From: Bifidobacterium gallicum DSM 20093 = LMG 11596
GTDB taxonomy: Bacteria > Actinomycetota > Actinomycetes > Actinomycetales > Bifidobacteriaceae
Assembly (NCBI RefSeq): GCF_000741205.1
Contig: NZ_JGYW01000005.1
Coordinates: 186,001-250,000, forward strand
Length of the DNA stretch: 64,000 nucleotides
Direction of reading: 5' to 3'
Positions 18,221 through 27,332 of this stretch are shown one piece after another. Each line of letters opens with the position of its first letter. The first letter of the stretch is position 1. The translations under genes and the position numbers were made by a program. The notes under the pieces are model-generated. The model was not told where the DNA came from and searched no databases. It was given only the letters and a program-made list of their open reading frames with translations.

Positions 18221-19012
18221 ATGAGCACCTATCGGAAATCTCGCGCGTATAGTCCCCAAGGGTTTTTTGCCTGCGAAGCCAAAGGATTGCAATGGCTCGG
18301 CCAAGCCCATGCCCAGGGCGGCCCACGTGTGGTCGAAGTAGTGGATTGGGCAGACAACTATCTTGACATTGAGCGTGTGAGCCCCTGCTCCCCCACGCCT
18401 GATGCCGCATTCCGGTTCGGAGCCGCGCTCGCGCGCATGCATGATGCCGGTGCCCAATATTTCGGGTCGGCTCCTGACGGGTACGACGGCACCTGTTATT
18501 TCGGACCGTTGCAGGACCCGGTGCCGATGGATACGGGGTCATGGACTGATGTCGCTACATATTATGCCGAGGGACGCTTGAGGCCGATGGTCGAGCTCGG
18601 CATTGCGCGTGGCGAGCTCAGGGACGCCGACATGGATTTGACCCAGGAAGTAATCGAGGCGTTGCCGGAATTGTTGGGCAAAGCCCGTGACGACAAACCC
18701 GCACGTGTGCACGGCGATTTGTGGAGCGGCAATGTCATGTACACGGCTGATAGCGGACAAGTGGATGCCATATTGATTGACCCGGCTGCCCACGGCGGCC
18801 ATCGTGAAGAGGATCTGGCCATGCTTGACCTGTTCGGCATGAGCTATCTTGACCGCATTATGGACGGCTATACATCGGTGCACCCGCTCAAAGCAGGGTT
18901 TGATCGACGCGTGACGTTGTGGCAGCTCTATCCGATTGCGGGCCATTGCGTATTCTTTGGCGGCGGTTACGTCAACCAGTACCGGCGCATGTGCCGCTCG
19001 CTGTTAGATTGA
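18221..19012 (+). CDS. Fructosamine kinase family protein
   Basis: A 263-residue kinase of the fructosamine/ketosamine-3-kinase family. The catalytic loop HGDLWSGNV and the metal-binding IDPAAHGGHREEDLAM segment are both intact. Family members phosphorylate sugar groups on glycated amines so that the adduct falls off; bacterial members mostly use ribulosamine or erythrulosamine. I start at the ATG at 18221, preceded by AGGAGG; an open frame extends upstream to 17939 but overlaps uppP and lacks a site. It converges with dnaJ across a large hairpin. Confidence 0.9.
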   Translation: MSTYRKSRAYSPQGFFACEAKGLQWLGQAHAQGGPRVVEVVDWADNYLDIERVSPCSPTPDAAFRFGAALARMHDAGAQYFGSAPDGYDGTCYFGPLQDPVPMDTGSWTDVATYYAEGRLRPMVELGIARGELRDADMDLTQEVIEALPELLGKARDDKPARVHGDLWSGNVMYTADSGQVDAILIDPAAHGGHREEDLAMLDLFGMSYLDRIMDGYTSVHPLKAGFDRRVTLWQLYPIAGHCVFFGGGYVNQYRRMCRSLLD

Positions 19013-19046
19013 TAGCGCTGATAGCATGGTGGACCCGGTATTGTGA

Positions 19047-19101
19047 ACTCAGTGTGGTGTGACCGTCGGGCATGCACCCCGAAGCCCACACCACACTGAG
19101 T
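19047..19101. terminator. Large inverted repeat between the kinase gene and dnaJ
   Basis: A perfect 15-bp stem ACTCAGTGTGGTGTG / CACACCACACTGAGT with a 25-nt loop sits between convergent genes. There is no clear U tract, so it is terminator-like rather than a standard rho-independent terminator. Confidence 0.6.
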
Positions 19102-19159
19102 CAGCATTTCAACCCAGTATTACTGGCATTCAACCCAGTATTACCAGTATTCACTGGTA

Positions 19160-20305
19160 TTAGTTGAACGCTTCCTTCAACTTCGTGAAGAATCCCTTTT
19201 TGGCCGGCGCAACCGGCTTGGCATTGCAGTCCAACTGGCCATCCTCATCATCGTGCATGTCGCAGAATTGCTCGATGAGAGATCGTTCCTTATCGTTGAG
19301 CTTGGTTGGAATTTCCACATTCACATGCACGATGAGGTCGCCGCGCTCGGTATTGTCCCGTATATCGGTCACGCCCAGATTCTTGACTGTGACCGTTTGC
19401 TCGGGTTGGCAACCCGCAGGAATATCGACATTGTGCATGCCATCGAACGTGTCGATCTCAACCGTATGACCCAGCACAGCCCAACTCATCGGTACGCGAA
19501 TCCAGCAATGCAAATCATTGCCTTGACGCGTGAACTGCCTGTCGGGCTTGATGCGCACATCAATATACAGGTCGCCTGCAGGACCACCGCATTCGCCGAC
19601 TTCACCTTGGTGGGCAAGACGTATGCGCGCGTCATCGACAATGCCGGCTGGAATGCTCACGGTCATGTCACGCTTGACACGCACACGGCCTTGACCATGA
19701 CATACTGTGCAGGGGTCTTCAATTACGGTACCGTGGCCTTGGCAGGTAGGACATGGCGACGATGACATCATCGTGCCCAACATGGTGCGCACCATCTTTT
19801 GCACCTGGCCCGATCCATGGCAATCGGGACAGGTTTGTGGTTGACTGCCATCTTGCGAGCCGCTGCCTCCACACTGGTTACACACGCCGAACGTGTCAAC
19901 GGTGAACTTCTGGTTGCCACCAAACACGGCAGTACGCAAATCAATGGTCATCGATTCCAGCGAATCCCTGCCCGGTTGCGTACGCGGAATGGGGCCGGAG
20001 CCGGAAGCGGCCCCAAACGCGGAACCGAAGAACGAACTGAAAATGTCGCCCATGTCGCCCATACCGGAGAAACCTGCGCCGTACCCGGACTGCGGGTTGT
20101 TCGGGTCCACGCCCGCATCGTACATCTGGCGTTTGTCGGGATCGGACAACACTTCATAGGCGCTGTTGACTTCTTTGAATTTCTCCTCGAATTCAGGACC
20201 GGCGATATCGGGATGATATTGGCGGCTCTTATGGCGATACGCCTTTTTGATCTCTTCTTCGGATGCGGTACGGCTCACACCGAGGATCTCGTAATAATCG
20301 GTCAC
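19160..20305 (-). CDS. dnaJ: Molecular chaperone DnaJ (DnaJ2 type)
   Basis: A 381-residue Hsp40 co-chaperone that stimulates the DnaK ATPase. The J domain has HPD at residues 31-33, followed by a Gly/Ser/Phe-rich region, four CxxCxGxG zinc repeats ([32 protein letters not shown]) and the two beta-sheet substrate domains. The start is a GTG at 20305 with AAGGA upstream. It follows hrcA on the same strand with a 121-bp gap, the usual actinobacterial hrcA-dnaJ2 pair, and should be under CIRCE/HrcA heat-shock control. The other dnaJ copy, normally with dnaK-grpE, is not in the window. Confidence 0.97.
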   Translation of the reverse strand: MTDYYEILGVSRTASEEEIKKAYRHKSRQYHPDIAGPEFEEKFKEVNSAYEVLSDPDKRQMYDAGVDPNNPQSGYGAGFSGMGDMGDIFSSFFGSAFGAASGSGPIPRTQPGRDSLESMTIDLRTAVFGGNQKFTVDTFGVCNQCGGSGSQDGSQPQTCPDCHGSGQVQKMVRTMLGTMMSSSPCPTCQGHGTVIEDPCTVCHGQGRVRVKRDMTVSIPAGIVDDARIRLAHQGEVGECGGPAGDLYIDVRIKPDRQFTRQGNDLHCWIRVPMSWAVLGHTVEIDTFDGMHNVDIPAGCQPEQTVTVKNLGVTDIRDNTERGDLIVHVNVEIPTKLNDKERSLIEQFCDMHDDEDGQLDCNAKPVAPAKKGFFTKLKEAFN

Positions 20306-20426
20306 TGTTCATTCCTTTTCGTGATGGAGGTGGTCGATAGATGGTTGATGTTGCTAGTTGGTTGATAGTTGGCGGGTGCGCTCGTCTGGTATTGGCTGTT
20401 GTTCGCTGGTATTCGCCGGTATTGGT

Positions 20427-21575
20427 TTACTGTGGCCGTTCATTGCCCAGAAACTCAGTCAAATAGGATGCCACGGTGCTCACGGCTGCCATTGTTGTGG
20501 CGTAATCCATGTGAGTGGGGCCAATTGATCCCACGAATGCGACGGGCGTGACCGCAGAACTGGAGGATGGTTCGCTCAAGCCAAAGGATGTCTCAGCCGC
20601 ATCCGCCATATGCCGGGCATCCGAATGCGCATAATCATCGTCCGCTTTATGGCCGTGATTGGTGGTGTCCTGCCCATAGCCGCTGGTCACCACTGAGGCA
20701 TGCATCAAACCGGGCGTCTTGGTTTCCGAACCGATGGCGATACCGATACCGCGGTCATCAAGATGCTCACTTAAATCAGTCATCAATCGCATGATGACCA
20801 CTTGTTCCTCCAACGCGTCAAACAATGGTCCCAAATCTTGGGAGGTTTCGCGATGTGCAAGACGGGCGGTGCCGGCCATGTACAAATCACTGGCATGTTC
20901 CTCATCGGCCATGGCATCCAACGCGGCTGCAAGACGCACCGTCAAATCAGTGTCCCAACTGCCCAGATCATCGGACCGCAATGCACGGATACGACCCGCG
21001 CAATCCCTCAAACCATGCCCCGTGCAGATACGGTTGACAATCTGCGCGACACGCCGGATATCATCGGGGGTCGGCATTGCCGGAGCCGCCAGCACATGCT
21101 GCGCCACACGACCAGTATCGGTAATGACCACAGCCAACATCGTGTTGGTGGCAATCGGCACCAATTCAACATGCCGCATCGTGGATTTTGACAATGATGG
21201 CGAGGCGACCACGGCGATTTGCCCGGTGATTTGCGACAACAACCGTGCGGCACGCCGCAATGTGTCTTGCAGATTGACCGACCCGGCCAGGAATGTGCCG
21301 ATGCCTTGCCGTTGCGCTTGTGACAATGGCACTACAGTCGCCAATCGGTCCACAAAATAGCGATACCCTTTTTCCGTGGGAATGCGTCCTGCCGACGTAT
21401 GCGGTTGGATGAGATACCCTTCCGCTTCCAACACGGCCATATCGTTACGGATTGTCGCGGAACTCACACCCAGATCATGGCGTCTCGCCAAGGCTGAAGA
21501 GCCCACGGGCTCCTGGTTGCGAATATAGTCTTCGACCACTGCACGTAATACCAACATGCGCCGGGTCTGTGCCAT
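20427..21575 (-). CDS. hrcA: Heat-inducible transcription repressor HrcA
   Basis: A 382-residue repressor that binds CIRCE and controls heat-shock genes. The N-terminal winged helix is clear (GVSSATIRNDMAVLEAEGYL with HTSAGRIPTEKGYRYF after it); the rest is the GAF-like regulatory domain. A polar insert around the HGHKADDDYAHSDARH segment makes it longer than typical (about 340-350). I start at the ATG at 21575 (AGGGGGAG upstream), although an open frame extends 36 codons further. A perfect CIRCE lies about 250 bp upstream. Confidence 0.95.
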   Translation of the reverse strand: MAQTRRMLVLRAVVEDYIRNQEPVGSSALARRHDLGVSSATIRNDMAVLEAEGYLIQPHTSAGRIPTEKGYRYFVDRLATVVPLSQAQRQGIGTFLAGSVNLQDTLRRAARLLSQITGQIAVVASPSLSKSTMRHVELVPIATNTMLAVVITDTGRVAQHVLAAPAMPTPDDIRRVAQIVNRICTGHGLRDCAGRIRALRSDDLGSWDTDLTVRLAAALDAMADEEHASDLYMAGTARLAHRETSQDLGPLFDALEEQVVIMRLMTDLSEHLDDRGIGIAIGSETKTPGLMHASVVTSGYGQDTTNHGHKADDDYAHSDARHMADAAETSFGLSEPSSSSAVTPVAFVGSIGPTHMDYATTMAAVSTVASYLTEFLGNERPQ

Positions 21576-21822
21576 CGCTCCCCCTGTTTCCTGACTTGAA
21601 TGTCCTACTGAATGTCTTGCTAATAGTGGAGTGTCGAGTCGCCGATCCACTACTGGAACCAAATCCGAATCAATCCGATTCATTCCCGGATTTGACTGAA
21701 ATGTCCGGTTTGCCCGAAACGGCTGGCATAGCGGAAGGCAACGCGGAGCGCGAGTTCGCGCCGCTCACCGCATCACCACCACATGCATCCACATGCATCA
21801 CACAACATCCATGAGTACTGGT

Positions 21823-21849
21823 TTAGCACTCTTGGCGCCAGAGTGCTAA
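21823..21849. promoter_or_regulatory. CIRCE element
   Basis: TTAGCACTC-N9-GAGTGCTAA, identical to the consensus. It lies between hrcA (minus) and tkt (plus), 247 bp before the hrcA start and 222 bp before the tkt start. It fits autoregulation of hrcA-dnaJ. Confidence 0.97.
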
Positions 21850-22071
21850 TCAGCCGGCCGCGAGCATGTCTCCATATTGAAAAAGAACCATGTTTATCGC
21901 ATTGCCGCGACAACCCCCATGCCAAGCACATAGGTTCAAAACACTAGGATTGGGGCAACCTCAGTAAGTCTGTTGACAACGTTACTATGAAAGGGCAATG
22001 TGAGGGAGGAACGAAGCGGCATACCGCCTCACCGAGTTCCGCCCGAAGTATTGGAAGGAAAGTAGATCTCA
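21850..22071 (+). other. tkt upstream region
   Basis: No gene. It holds TTGACA at 21973 and, just before the ribosome site of tkt, a nested hairpin: outer GGAAC/GTTCC (22008-22012 and 22036-22040) around GCGG-cata-CCGC (22016-22027). No convincing -10 partner at 17 nt was found. Confidence 0.4.
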
Positions 22072-24168
22072 ATGACCGATATCACCTGGTCTGAATTGGA
22101 CGAGCGCGCCATCAACATGGCCAAGGCTCTCTCCGCCGACGCTGTACAGCACGCTGGCCACGGCCACCCCGGTTCGCCTATTTCGTTGGCTCCGATTGCC
22201 TATACGCTTTACCAGCACTTCATCAAGCATGATCCGAACGATCCCAACTGGGCGGGTCGCGATCGCTTCATCCTCTCGGGCGGCCATGCTTCGCTGACCC
22301 AGTATGTGCAGCTGTTCTTCTCGGGCTATGGCCTGACGATTGATGACATCAAGAACTTCCGTGGCGGCGCTGACACGCGCACGACGGGCCACCCTGAGGT
22401 CGGCTTGACCCCGGGCATCGAAATGACGACCGGTCCTCTGGGCCAGGGTGTCGCCTCCGCTGTCGGTTTCGCCTACGGCCAGCGTTTCGAGCGCGGACTG
22501 CTCGATCCTGACGCCGCTGAGGGCACCTCGCCGTTCGACCACAATGTGTGGGTCATCTGCGGTGAAGGCGACGTTGAGGAAGGCGTTTCCGGCGAAGCCA
22601 GCTCGCTGGCCGGCAACCAGGATCTCGGCAACCTGTTCGTGATCTTCGACGCCAACCACATCCAGATTGAAGGCGAAACCAAGATCGCTTTCGCCGAGGA
22701 TGTCATCGAGCGCTACAAGGCTTACGGCTGGTACACCGATGAAATCAGCTTCATCCAGCCTGACGGCTCCTACAAGGAAGATGTTGAAGGCCTGACCGCT
22801 GTGCTCGAGAAGGCCCAGCAGGTCACCGACAAGCCTCACTTCATCAAGGTCGACACGCTGATCGCATGGCCGACCCCGGGCAAGACCAACGATCCGTCCT
22901 CGCACGGTTCGGCCCTGGGTGAGGAAGCTGTCGCCGGCCTCAAGAAGGCTCTCGGCCTCGACGCCGCCCAGTCCTTCGCCATCGACGAAGAGGCTCTGGC
23001 TCACGCTCGCAAGGTTGCTGAGCGCGGTTTGGAAGCCCACAAGGAATGGGACGAGAAGCTGCAGGCTTGGGCCCAGGCCAACCCGGACAAGGCTGCGCTG
23101 TACGAGCGCATCAAGGCCGGCAAGCTGCCTGAGGGCTTCGACGCCGCTATCGACGAGCTCGAAGCTGGCTTCAACGTTGGCGACAAGGTTGCCACGCGTA
23201 AGGCTTCGGGTGCCGCAATCAATGCCATCGCTCCGGTCATGCCTGAGCTGTGGGGTGGTTCCGCTGATCTGGGTGGTTCCAACAACACGAACATCAAGGG
23301 CGCCAAGTCCTTCGCTCCTGCCCAGTACGCTACGACGCAGTGGCCTGACGTGTCCCCGTACGGCCGTCAGCTGCACTTCGGCGTGCGCGAGTTCGCCGCA
23401 GGCTGCATCACCAACGGCATTCTGCTGGGTTCCGACACGCGTCCGTTCTCGGGCACGTTCTTCCAGTTCGCCGATTACATGCGTGCCGCTGTGCGTCTGT
23501 CGGCCCTGATGGAGATCCCGAACCTGTATGTATGGACTCACGATTCCGTGGCTCTGGGCGAGGATGGCCCGACCCACCAGCCGATCGAGCATTTGGCTTC
23601 GTTCCGTGGCATCCCGCAGCTCGAAGTTGTGCGTCCTGCCGATCAGTGGGAAACCGCTGAGGCATACCGTTACTTCTTCGAGAAGAACAACACGCTGCCT
23701 ACGGCCATGATCCTGACGCGCCAGGGCGTGCCGACGCTGGCTGAAACCGCCGAAAAGGCCAAGGAAGGCGTGCGCAAGGGCGCTTACGTGCTGCTCGACA
23801 CCGATGGCGAGCCGGACGTGATCATCATGGCTTCGGGTTCCGAAGTGCAGTGGGCTGTGGCCGCTGGCAAGCAGCTTGCTGAAGAAGGCATCAAGGCCCG
23901 CGTCATCTCCATGGTGTCCATGGAATGGTTCGAGGAGCAGGACGAAGAGTACAAGGAAGGTATCCTTCCGGCCTCCGTCAAGGCTCGCGTCTCCGTTGAA
24001 GCCGGTCTGGCCATGCCTTGGTACAAGTACCTGGGCACCTATGGCAAGCCTGTCTCGATTGAGCAGTTCGGTCTGCAGGGTGACGGCGCTCAGAACATGA
24101 TTGATCTGGGCATCACCACCGAGCATGTGGTTGAGGCCGCCAAGGCTTCCATCGAAAGCACCAAGTGA
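22072..24168 (+). CDS. tkt: Transketolase
   Basis: A 698-residue thiamine-diphosphate enzyme that moves two-carbon units between ketoses and aldoses; in bifidobacteria it works with transaldolase in the phosphoketolase (bifid) shunt. The N-terminal block (GHGHPGSPISLAPIAYTLY), the TPP/Mg site (GEGDVEEGVSGEASSLAGN) and the central DSVALGEDGPTHQPIE block are intact. Codon use is strongly biased to C/G-ending codons, as for a highly expressed gene. GGAAGGA precedes the ATG. A terminator hairpin follows at 24175-24206, and tal lies 120 bp downstream. Confidence 0.98.
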   Translation: MTDITWSELDERAINMAKALSADAVQHAGHGHPGSPISLAPIAYTLYQHFIKHDPNDPNWAGRDRFILSGGHASLTQYVQLFFSGYGLTIDDIKNFRGGADTRTTGHPEVGLTPGIEMTTGPLGQGVASAVGFAYGQRFERGLLDPDAAEGTSPFDHNVWVICGEGDVEEGVSGEASSLAGNQDLGNLFVIFDANHIQIEGETKIAFAEDVIERYKAYGWYTDEISFIQPDGSYKEDVEGLTAVLEKAQQVTDKPHFIKVDTLIAWPTPGKTNDPSSHGSALGEEAVAGLKKALGLDAAQSFAIDEEALAHARKVAERGLEAHKEWDEKLQAWAQANPDKAALYERIKAGKLPEGFDAAIDELEAGFNVGDKVATRKASGAAINAIAPVMPELWGGSADLGGSNNTNIKGAKSFAPAQYATTQWPDVSPYGRQLHFGVREFAAGCITNGILLGSDTRPFSGTFFQFADYMRAAVRLSALMEIPNLYVWTHDSVALGEDGPTHQPIEHLASFRGIPQLEVVRPADQWETAEAYRYFFEKNNTLPTAMILTRQGVPTLAETAEKAKEGVRKGAYVLLDTDGEPDVIIMASGSEVQWAVAAGKQLAEEGIKARVISMVSMEWFEEQDEEYKEGILPASVKARVSVEAGLAMPWYKYLGTYGKPVSIEQFGLQGDGAQNMIDLGITTEHVVEAAKASIESTK

Positions 24169-24174
24169 TGTTGT

Positions 24175-24206
24175 AGGGGGTGTGTCCGCAAGGACACGCC
24201 CCTTTT
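24175..24206 (+). terminator. Rho-independent terminator of tkt
   Basis: GGGGTGTGTCC-gcaa-GGACACGCCCC followed by TTTTCC, between tkt and tal. tal therefore likely has its own promoter or depends on readthrough. Confidence 0.88.
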
Positions 24207-24288
24207 CCTTTCTTGCAATCATTTGTTCAGACTTGCAAGAATAATGTGAATTGTTGATCCAATTGAGGAATCAAGGAGAAATAACCAA

Positions 24289-25392
24289 ATGACTGAAGCA
24301 ACTCAGCGCATTTCCGATAACGGTGTCTCGATTTGGCTGGACGACCTGTCCCGCACACGTATCGAGTCGGGCAACCTGCAGGAGCTCATCGCCAACGACA
24401 ACGTTGTTGGCGTGACCACGAACCCTTCCATCTTCCAGAAGGCTCTCTCCCAGGTCGGCCCGTACGACGCCCAGCTCAAGGAGCTCGGCAAGGTTGACGT
24501 CGAAACCGCTATCCGCGAGCTGACGACCACCGATGTGCGTAACGCCACCGACATCTTCCGCCCTATCGCTGAGGCCACCGACTACGTCAACGGCCGCGTG
24601 TCCATCGAGGTTGATCCTCGTCTGGCTCATGAGACTGCAGAGACCGAGAAGCAGGCTGTGGAACTCTGGGAGAAGGTTGACCGTCCGAACGCGATGATCA
24701 AGATCCCGGCAACGCTTGAAGGTCTGCCGGCCATCACCGCCACGCTCGCCAAGGGCATCTCCGTCAACGTGACGCTGATCTTCTCACTCGAGCGCTACGA
24801 GCAGGTTATCGATGCGTTCATCGAGGGTATTGCCCAGGCTGACGCCAACGGCCACCCGCTGGAGCACATCGCTTCCGTGGCTTCCTTCTTCGTGTCCCGC
24901 GTGGACACCGCTGTGGACGCCCTGCTTGAGGAGATTGGCACCGATGAGGCCAAGGCTCTCGAAGGCAAGGCCGCTGTGGCCAACGCTCGCCTCGCTTATG
25001 AACTGTTCCAGAAGAAGTTCGCCGAGGATCCGCGCTGGGCCGATCTGGCTGCCAAGGGCGCCAAGGTGCAGCGTCCGCTGTGGGCTTCCACGGGCACCAA
25101 GAACCCGGCTTACTCCGACACCAAGTATGTTGACGAGCTCGTCGCTCCCGACGTTGTCAACACGATGCCGGAGAAGACGCTGATGGCTCTGGCTGATCAC
25201 GGCAATGGCGCTCCGTCCATCGAAGGCACGTTCGATGACGCTCACGATGTCATGAACCAGCTCGCTGCTCTCGGCATCGACTTCAAGGCCGTTACCGACA
25301 AGCTCGAGGCTGATGGCGTTGCTGCCTTCATCAAGTCCTGGGACACCGTCCTGGCTGATGTGCAGGCCGGCATCGACCGCGTCAACGGCTGA
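24289..25392 (+). CDS. tal: Transaldolase
   Basis: A 367-residue class I aldolase-type enzyme that transfers a dihydroxyacetone unit between sugar phosphates. The TTNPSIFQKAL motif and the Schiff-base lysine region (MIKIPATLEGLPAI) are present. It pairs with transketolase in the bifid shunt. The ATG has AAGGAGAAA upstream, and codon use is as biased as in tkt. A GC-rich hairpin at 25450-25485 follows. Confidence 0.97.
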   Translation: MTEATQRISDNGVSIWLDDLSRTRIESGNLQELIANDNVVGVTTNPSIFQKALSQVGPYDAQLKELGKVDVETAIRELTTTDVRNATDIFRPIAEATDYVNGRVSIEVDPRLAHETAETEKQAVELWEKVDRPNAMIKIPATLEGLPAITATLAKGISVNVTLIFSLERYEQVIDAFIEGIAQADANGHPLEHIASVASFFVSRVDTAVDALLEEIGTDEAKALEGKAAVANARLAYELFQKKFAEDPRWADLAAKGAKVQRPLWASTGTKNPAYSDTKYVDELVAPDVVNTMPEKTLMALADHGNGAPSIEGTFDDAHDVMNQLAALGIDFKAVTDKLEADGVAAFIKSWDTVLADVQAGIDRVNG

Positions 25393-25449
25393 GACCCGCG
25401 CTAGAACGCCAGTACTGACGTTCTGCAATACCGCGTGAGATTTCACGGT

Positions 25450-25485
25450 GAGGGGCTGCCCACCCAATGTGGTGGACAGCCCCTC
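25450..25485 (+). terminator. Terminator-like hairpin after tal
   Basis: GAGGGGCTGCCCACC-caatgt-GGTGGACAGCCCCTC, one mismatch in a 15-bp stem. It lies between tal and the convergent membrane protein gene; only a weak T stretch follows. Confidence 0.75.
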
Positions 25486-25605
25486 ATTGATATGTGATGC
25501 GAATCCCTTGCATCTCTACCGAATTGCGCACTCTGATGTAGGCGGCTTGGTTTGCGCGGCTTGTGCGCGCTTGCATACATGATGTCCCGACGAGCGGCGG
25601 CTGCA

Positions 25606-25971
25606 TTAATGCCGTTGCGCGTGTTCCAACGTTTCGTCAATCTGGCTCATCATCGCACGACGAGCTTGCAGATACATGAGCACGAGTTGCACCATCACGA
25701 GCAGCACTGCAATAACAGCGCTGACTATGCCGACGCTATTGTATTTTGCCAACAATGATGCGGGCATCTGATCCCGCATGCCCAAAAACAAAGCGTAGGG
25801 CAATGCGATCATAACAAGCGTCAGCAGATGGGCTCCCACCATCGTCCAACTCACTGGCTGTACGGGTTGCTCCACGCGCGTGACATAGTGGCTGCGCACC
25901 ACGGTAATGCCAATGACCAGCAAACAGCATGCCGCGGCAATGACCCAAACAATGGCCGGCAATGCGTTCAT
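25606..25971 (-). CDS. Small three-helix membrane protein, function unknown
   Basis: A 121-residue protein with three predicted transmembrane helices (from the ALPAIVWVIAAACCLLVIG segment, then around GAHLLTLVMIALPYALFLG and SAVIAVLLVMVQLVLMYLQ) and a short basic C-terminus. I did not recognise a family. The ATG at 25971 has GGAGAGGGAA upstream and is preferred over one seven codons earlier. It follows the MerR gene on the same strand after about 70 bp and may be co-transcribed. Confidence 0.7.
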   Translation of the reverse strand: MNALPAIVWVIAAACCLLVIGITVVRSHYVTRVEQPVQPVSWTMVGAHLLTLVMIALPYALFLGMRDQMPASLLAKYNSVGIVSAVIAVLLVMVQLVLMYLQARRAMMSQIDETLEHAQRH

Positions 25972-26039
25972 GATTCCCTCTCCCTCTTGCACATTTCTTG
26001 ACTACATACTTACTAGCGTCGGTGCACTAGGCATCGTGC

Positions 26040-26822
26040 TCACAACCTGGTGTGCTCGTTGAGTTCCTGCATGACGTGTTGGCGATGTTCGAAACGCTGC
26101 TCGAAACGCTGCTCCATACGTTCAGCCCGTTCAGCCGCCAGTTCATCCACATCATCGAGCGCAATCAGTACAGGAACGTCATCATCGTTATCGTCAAGTT
26201 CGGTATACGGTTCCGACTCGAGTGCATCATGAATACGGTGCCAAAGGGCGCCCACCGACACGCCGAACACGGCTTTGCCCTCCCCCAGCAGCGCTGCGAT
26301 TTGGTCAGGGCTCGCGCATTCATGCACGTACATGCCGTCACACAGTATTGTGGTGTGCTCCAGCTGTGCTGTGGTTTTGTCCATCAAAAACTGCACGGCT
26401 TGTGTCACGTTCTGTAAGTTGATACCAACATCAAGCAAGCGTTTGGACACGGCAAGAATAATCACATCTTTGAGCGAATACAATCGTCGTGATCCCGATC
26501 CTTGCGATTGTGCGAGCGACGGCTCGACGATATGTTGGCGAGCCCAGTAATCTAACTGCCGATACGTGATACCCGCAATTTTTGAGGCCACTGTGCCTCG
26601 ATAACCACGAGTAAAACGTTCACTGTCCGCTGTGTCAAACAGTTCGCCTTGGACAAGTCCGCCCATGATCTGCGGTTGGGCTGCATGAATCGAACGCACG
26701 CCGCGTTGGTGGTGCGGCAGTTTCGTTTGCGCTGGCATCGGTGCGTAGCCTTCGCTGGGGTTGGCGGAAATACCATGACCGTCTGCAGAAGCGAGCTGCA
26801 CGGTCTGGCTGGAAGCTGACAA
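26040..26822 (-). CDS. MerR family regulator, FtsR-like
   Basis: A 260-residue regulator. A flexible N-terminus with GELFDTADSE precedes a MerR-type winged helix (GYRGTVASKIAGITYRQLDY followed by WARQHIVEPS); a long acidic region and a coiled-coil end rich in Glu, Arg and Gln follow. The sequence and position right after an FHA gene match mycobacterial Rv1828 and corynebacterial FtsR, regulators linked to cell division genes; the target here is inferred. The likely start is a TTG at 26822 because AGAAGGAGG lies 6 nt before it; the frame extends upstream to 26861 without a site. Confidence 0.85.
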   Translation of the reverse strand: MSASSQTVQLASADGHGISANPSEGYAPMPAQTKLPHHQRGVRSIHAAQPQIMGGLVQGELFDTADSERFTRGYRGTVASKIAGITYRQLDYWARQHIVEPSLAQSQGSGSRRLYSLKDVIILAVSKRLLDVGINLQNVTQAVQFLMDKTTAQLEHTTILCDGMYVHECASPDQIAALLGEGKAVFGVSVGALWHRIHDALESEPYTELDDNDDDVPVLIALDDVDELAAERAERMEQRFEQRFEHRQHVMQELNEHTRL

Positions 26823-26886
26823 AGCACTCCTCCTTCTGCATTCACGTTGCTGCACACGCACAATACTGGCACGTGTGCACGATTAC

Positions 26887-27327
26887 TCAAACGCGAGAGA
26901 CAGCGGTATTCGTGAAGAACACGAGACGGAACTTGCCGACCATGATTTCGTCGCCGTTACGTAACGGCGCGTTGTCGACACGCTGTCGGTTGACATACGT
27001 GCCATTCAGGCTGCCCGCATCAAACACGTGATAGGTGCCGTTAATCCGGCGGAATACGGCATGCGCACGCGATACCGTGGAATCGTCGAGCAGAATATCG
27101 GCACGAGGGTCGCGGCCGACGCTGATTTCATCAACGTCCAGCAGATACCGCGATCCCGACACGGCACCACGCGTTGAAATCAGCAGTCCCGCCCCATCTG
27201 GCAGACGGGCGATGGTTTCGAGATCCTCTTGCGTCAGTGGACGGTCCGACGTTGTGGTCACGGGGAAATTGATGGCGGGCAGACCAATGATTGTGGTCTC
27301 GCCTGCGCTAGGAATCGGTTCAGTCAT
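26887..27327 (-). CDS. FHA domain protein, GarA/OdhI-like
   Basis: A 146-residue protein with a single C-terminal FHA domain (core ISVGRDPRADILLDDSTVSR, then HAVFRRINGTYHVFDAGSLNGTYV). The N-terminal tail has GETTIIG, resembling the ETT phosphosite of GarA/OdhI, which in other actinobacteria is phosphorylated by PknB/PknG and controls 2-oxoglutarate dehydrogenase. Its place between DUF881 and a MerR gene equals Rv1827. There is no Shine-Dalgarno, but TAGAAT lies 7 nt before the ATG, so an internal leaderless message is possible. Neither the phosphorylation nor the target is shown by the sequence. Confidence 0.88.
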   Translation of the reverse strand: MTEPIPSAGETTIIGLPAINFPVTTTSDRPLTQEDLETIARLPDGAGLLISTRGAVSGSRYLLDVDEISVGRDPRADILLDDSTVSRAHAVFRRINGTYHVFDAGSLNGTYVNRQRVDNAPLRNGDEIMVGKFRLVFFTNTAVSRV

Positions 27328-27332
27328 AGTCG

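Noticed and set aside
22069-24222. A 717-codon open frame on the strand opposite to tkt
   Set aside because: It is a mirror of the strongly biased tkt codons; tkt has all its active-site motifs and a ribosome site, while the opposite frame has no recognisable domain.
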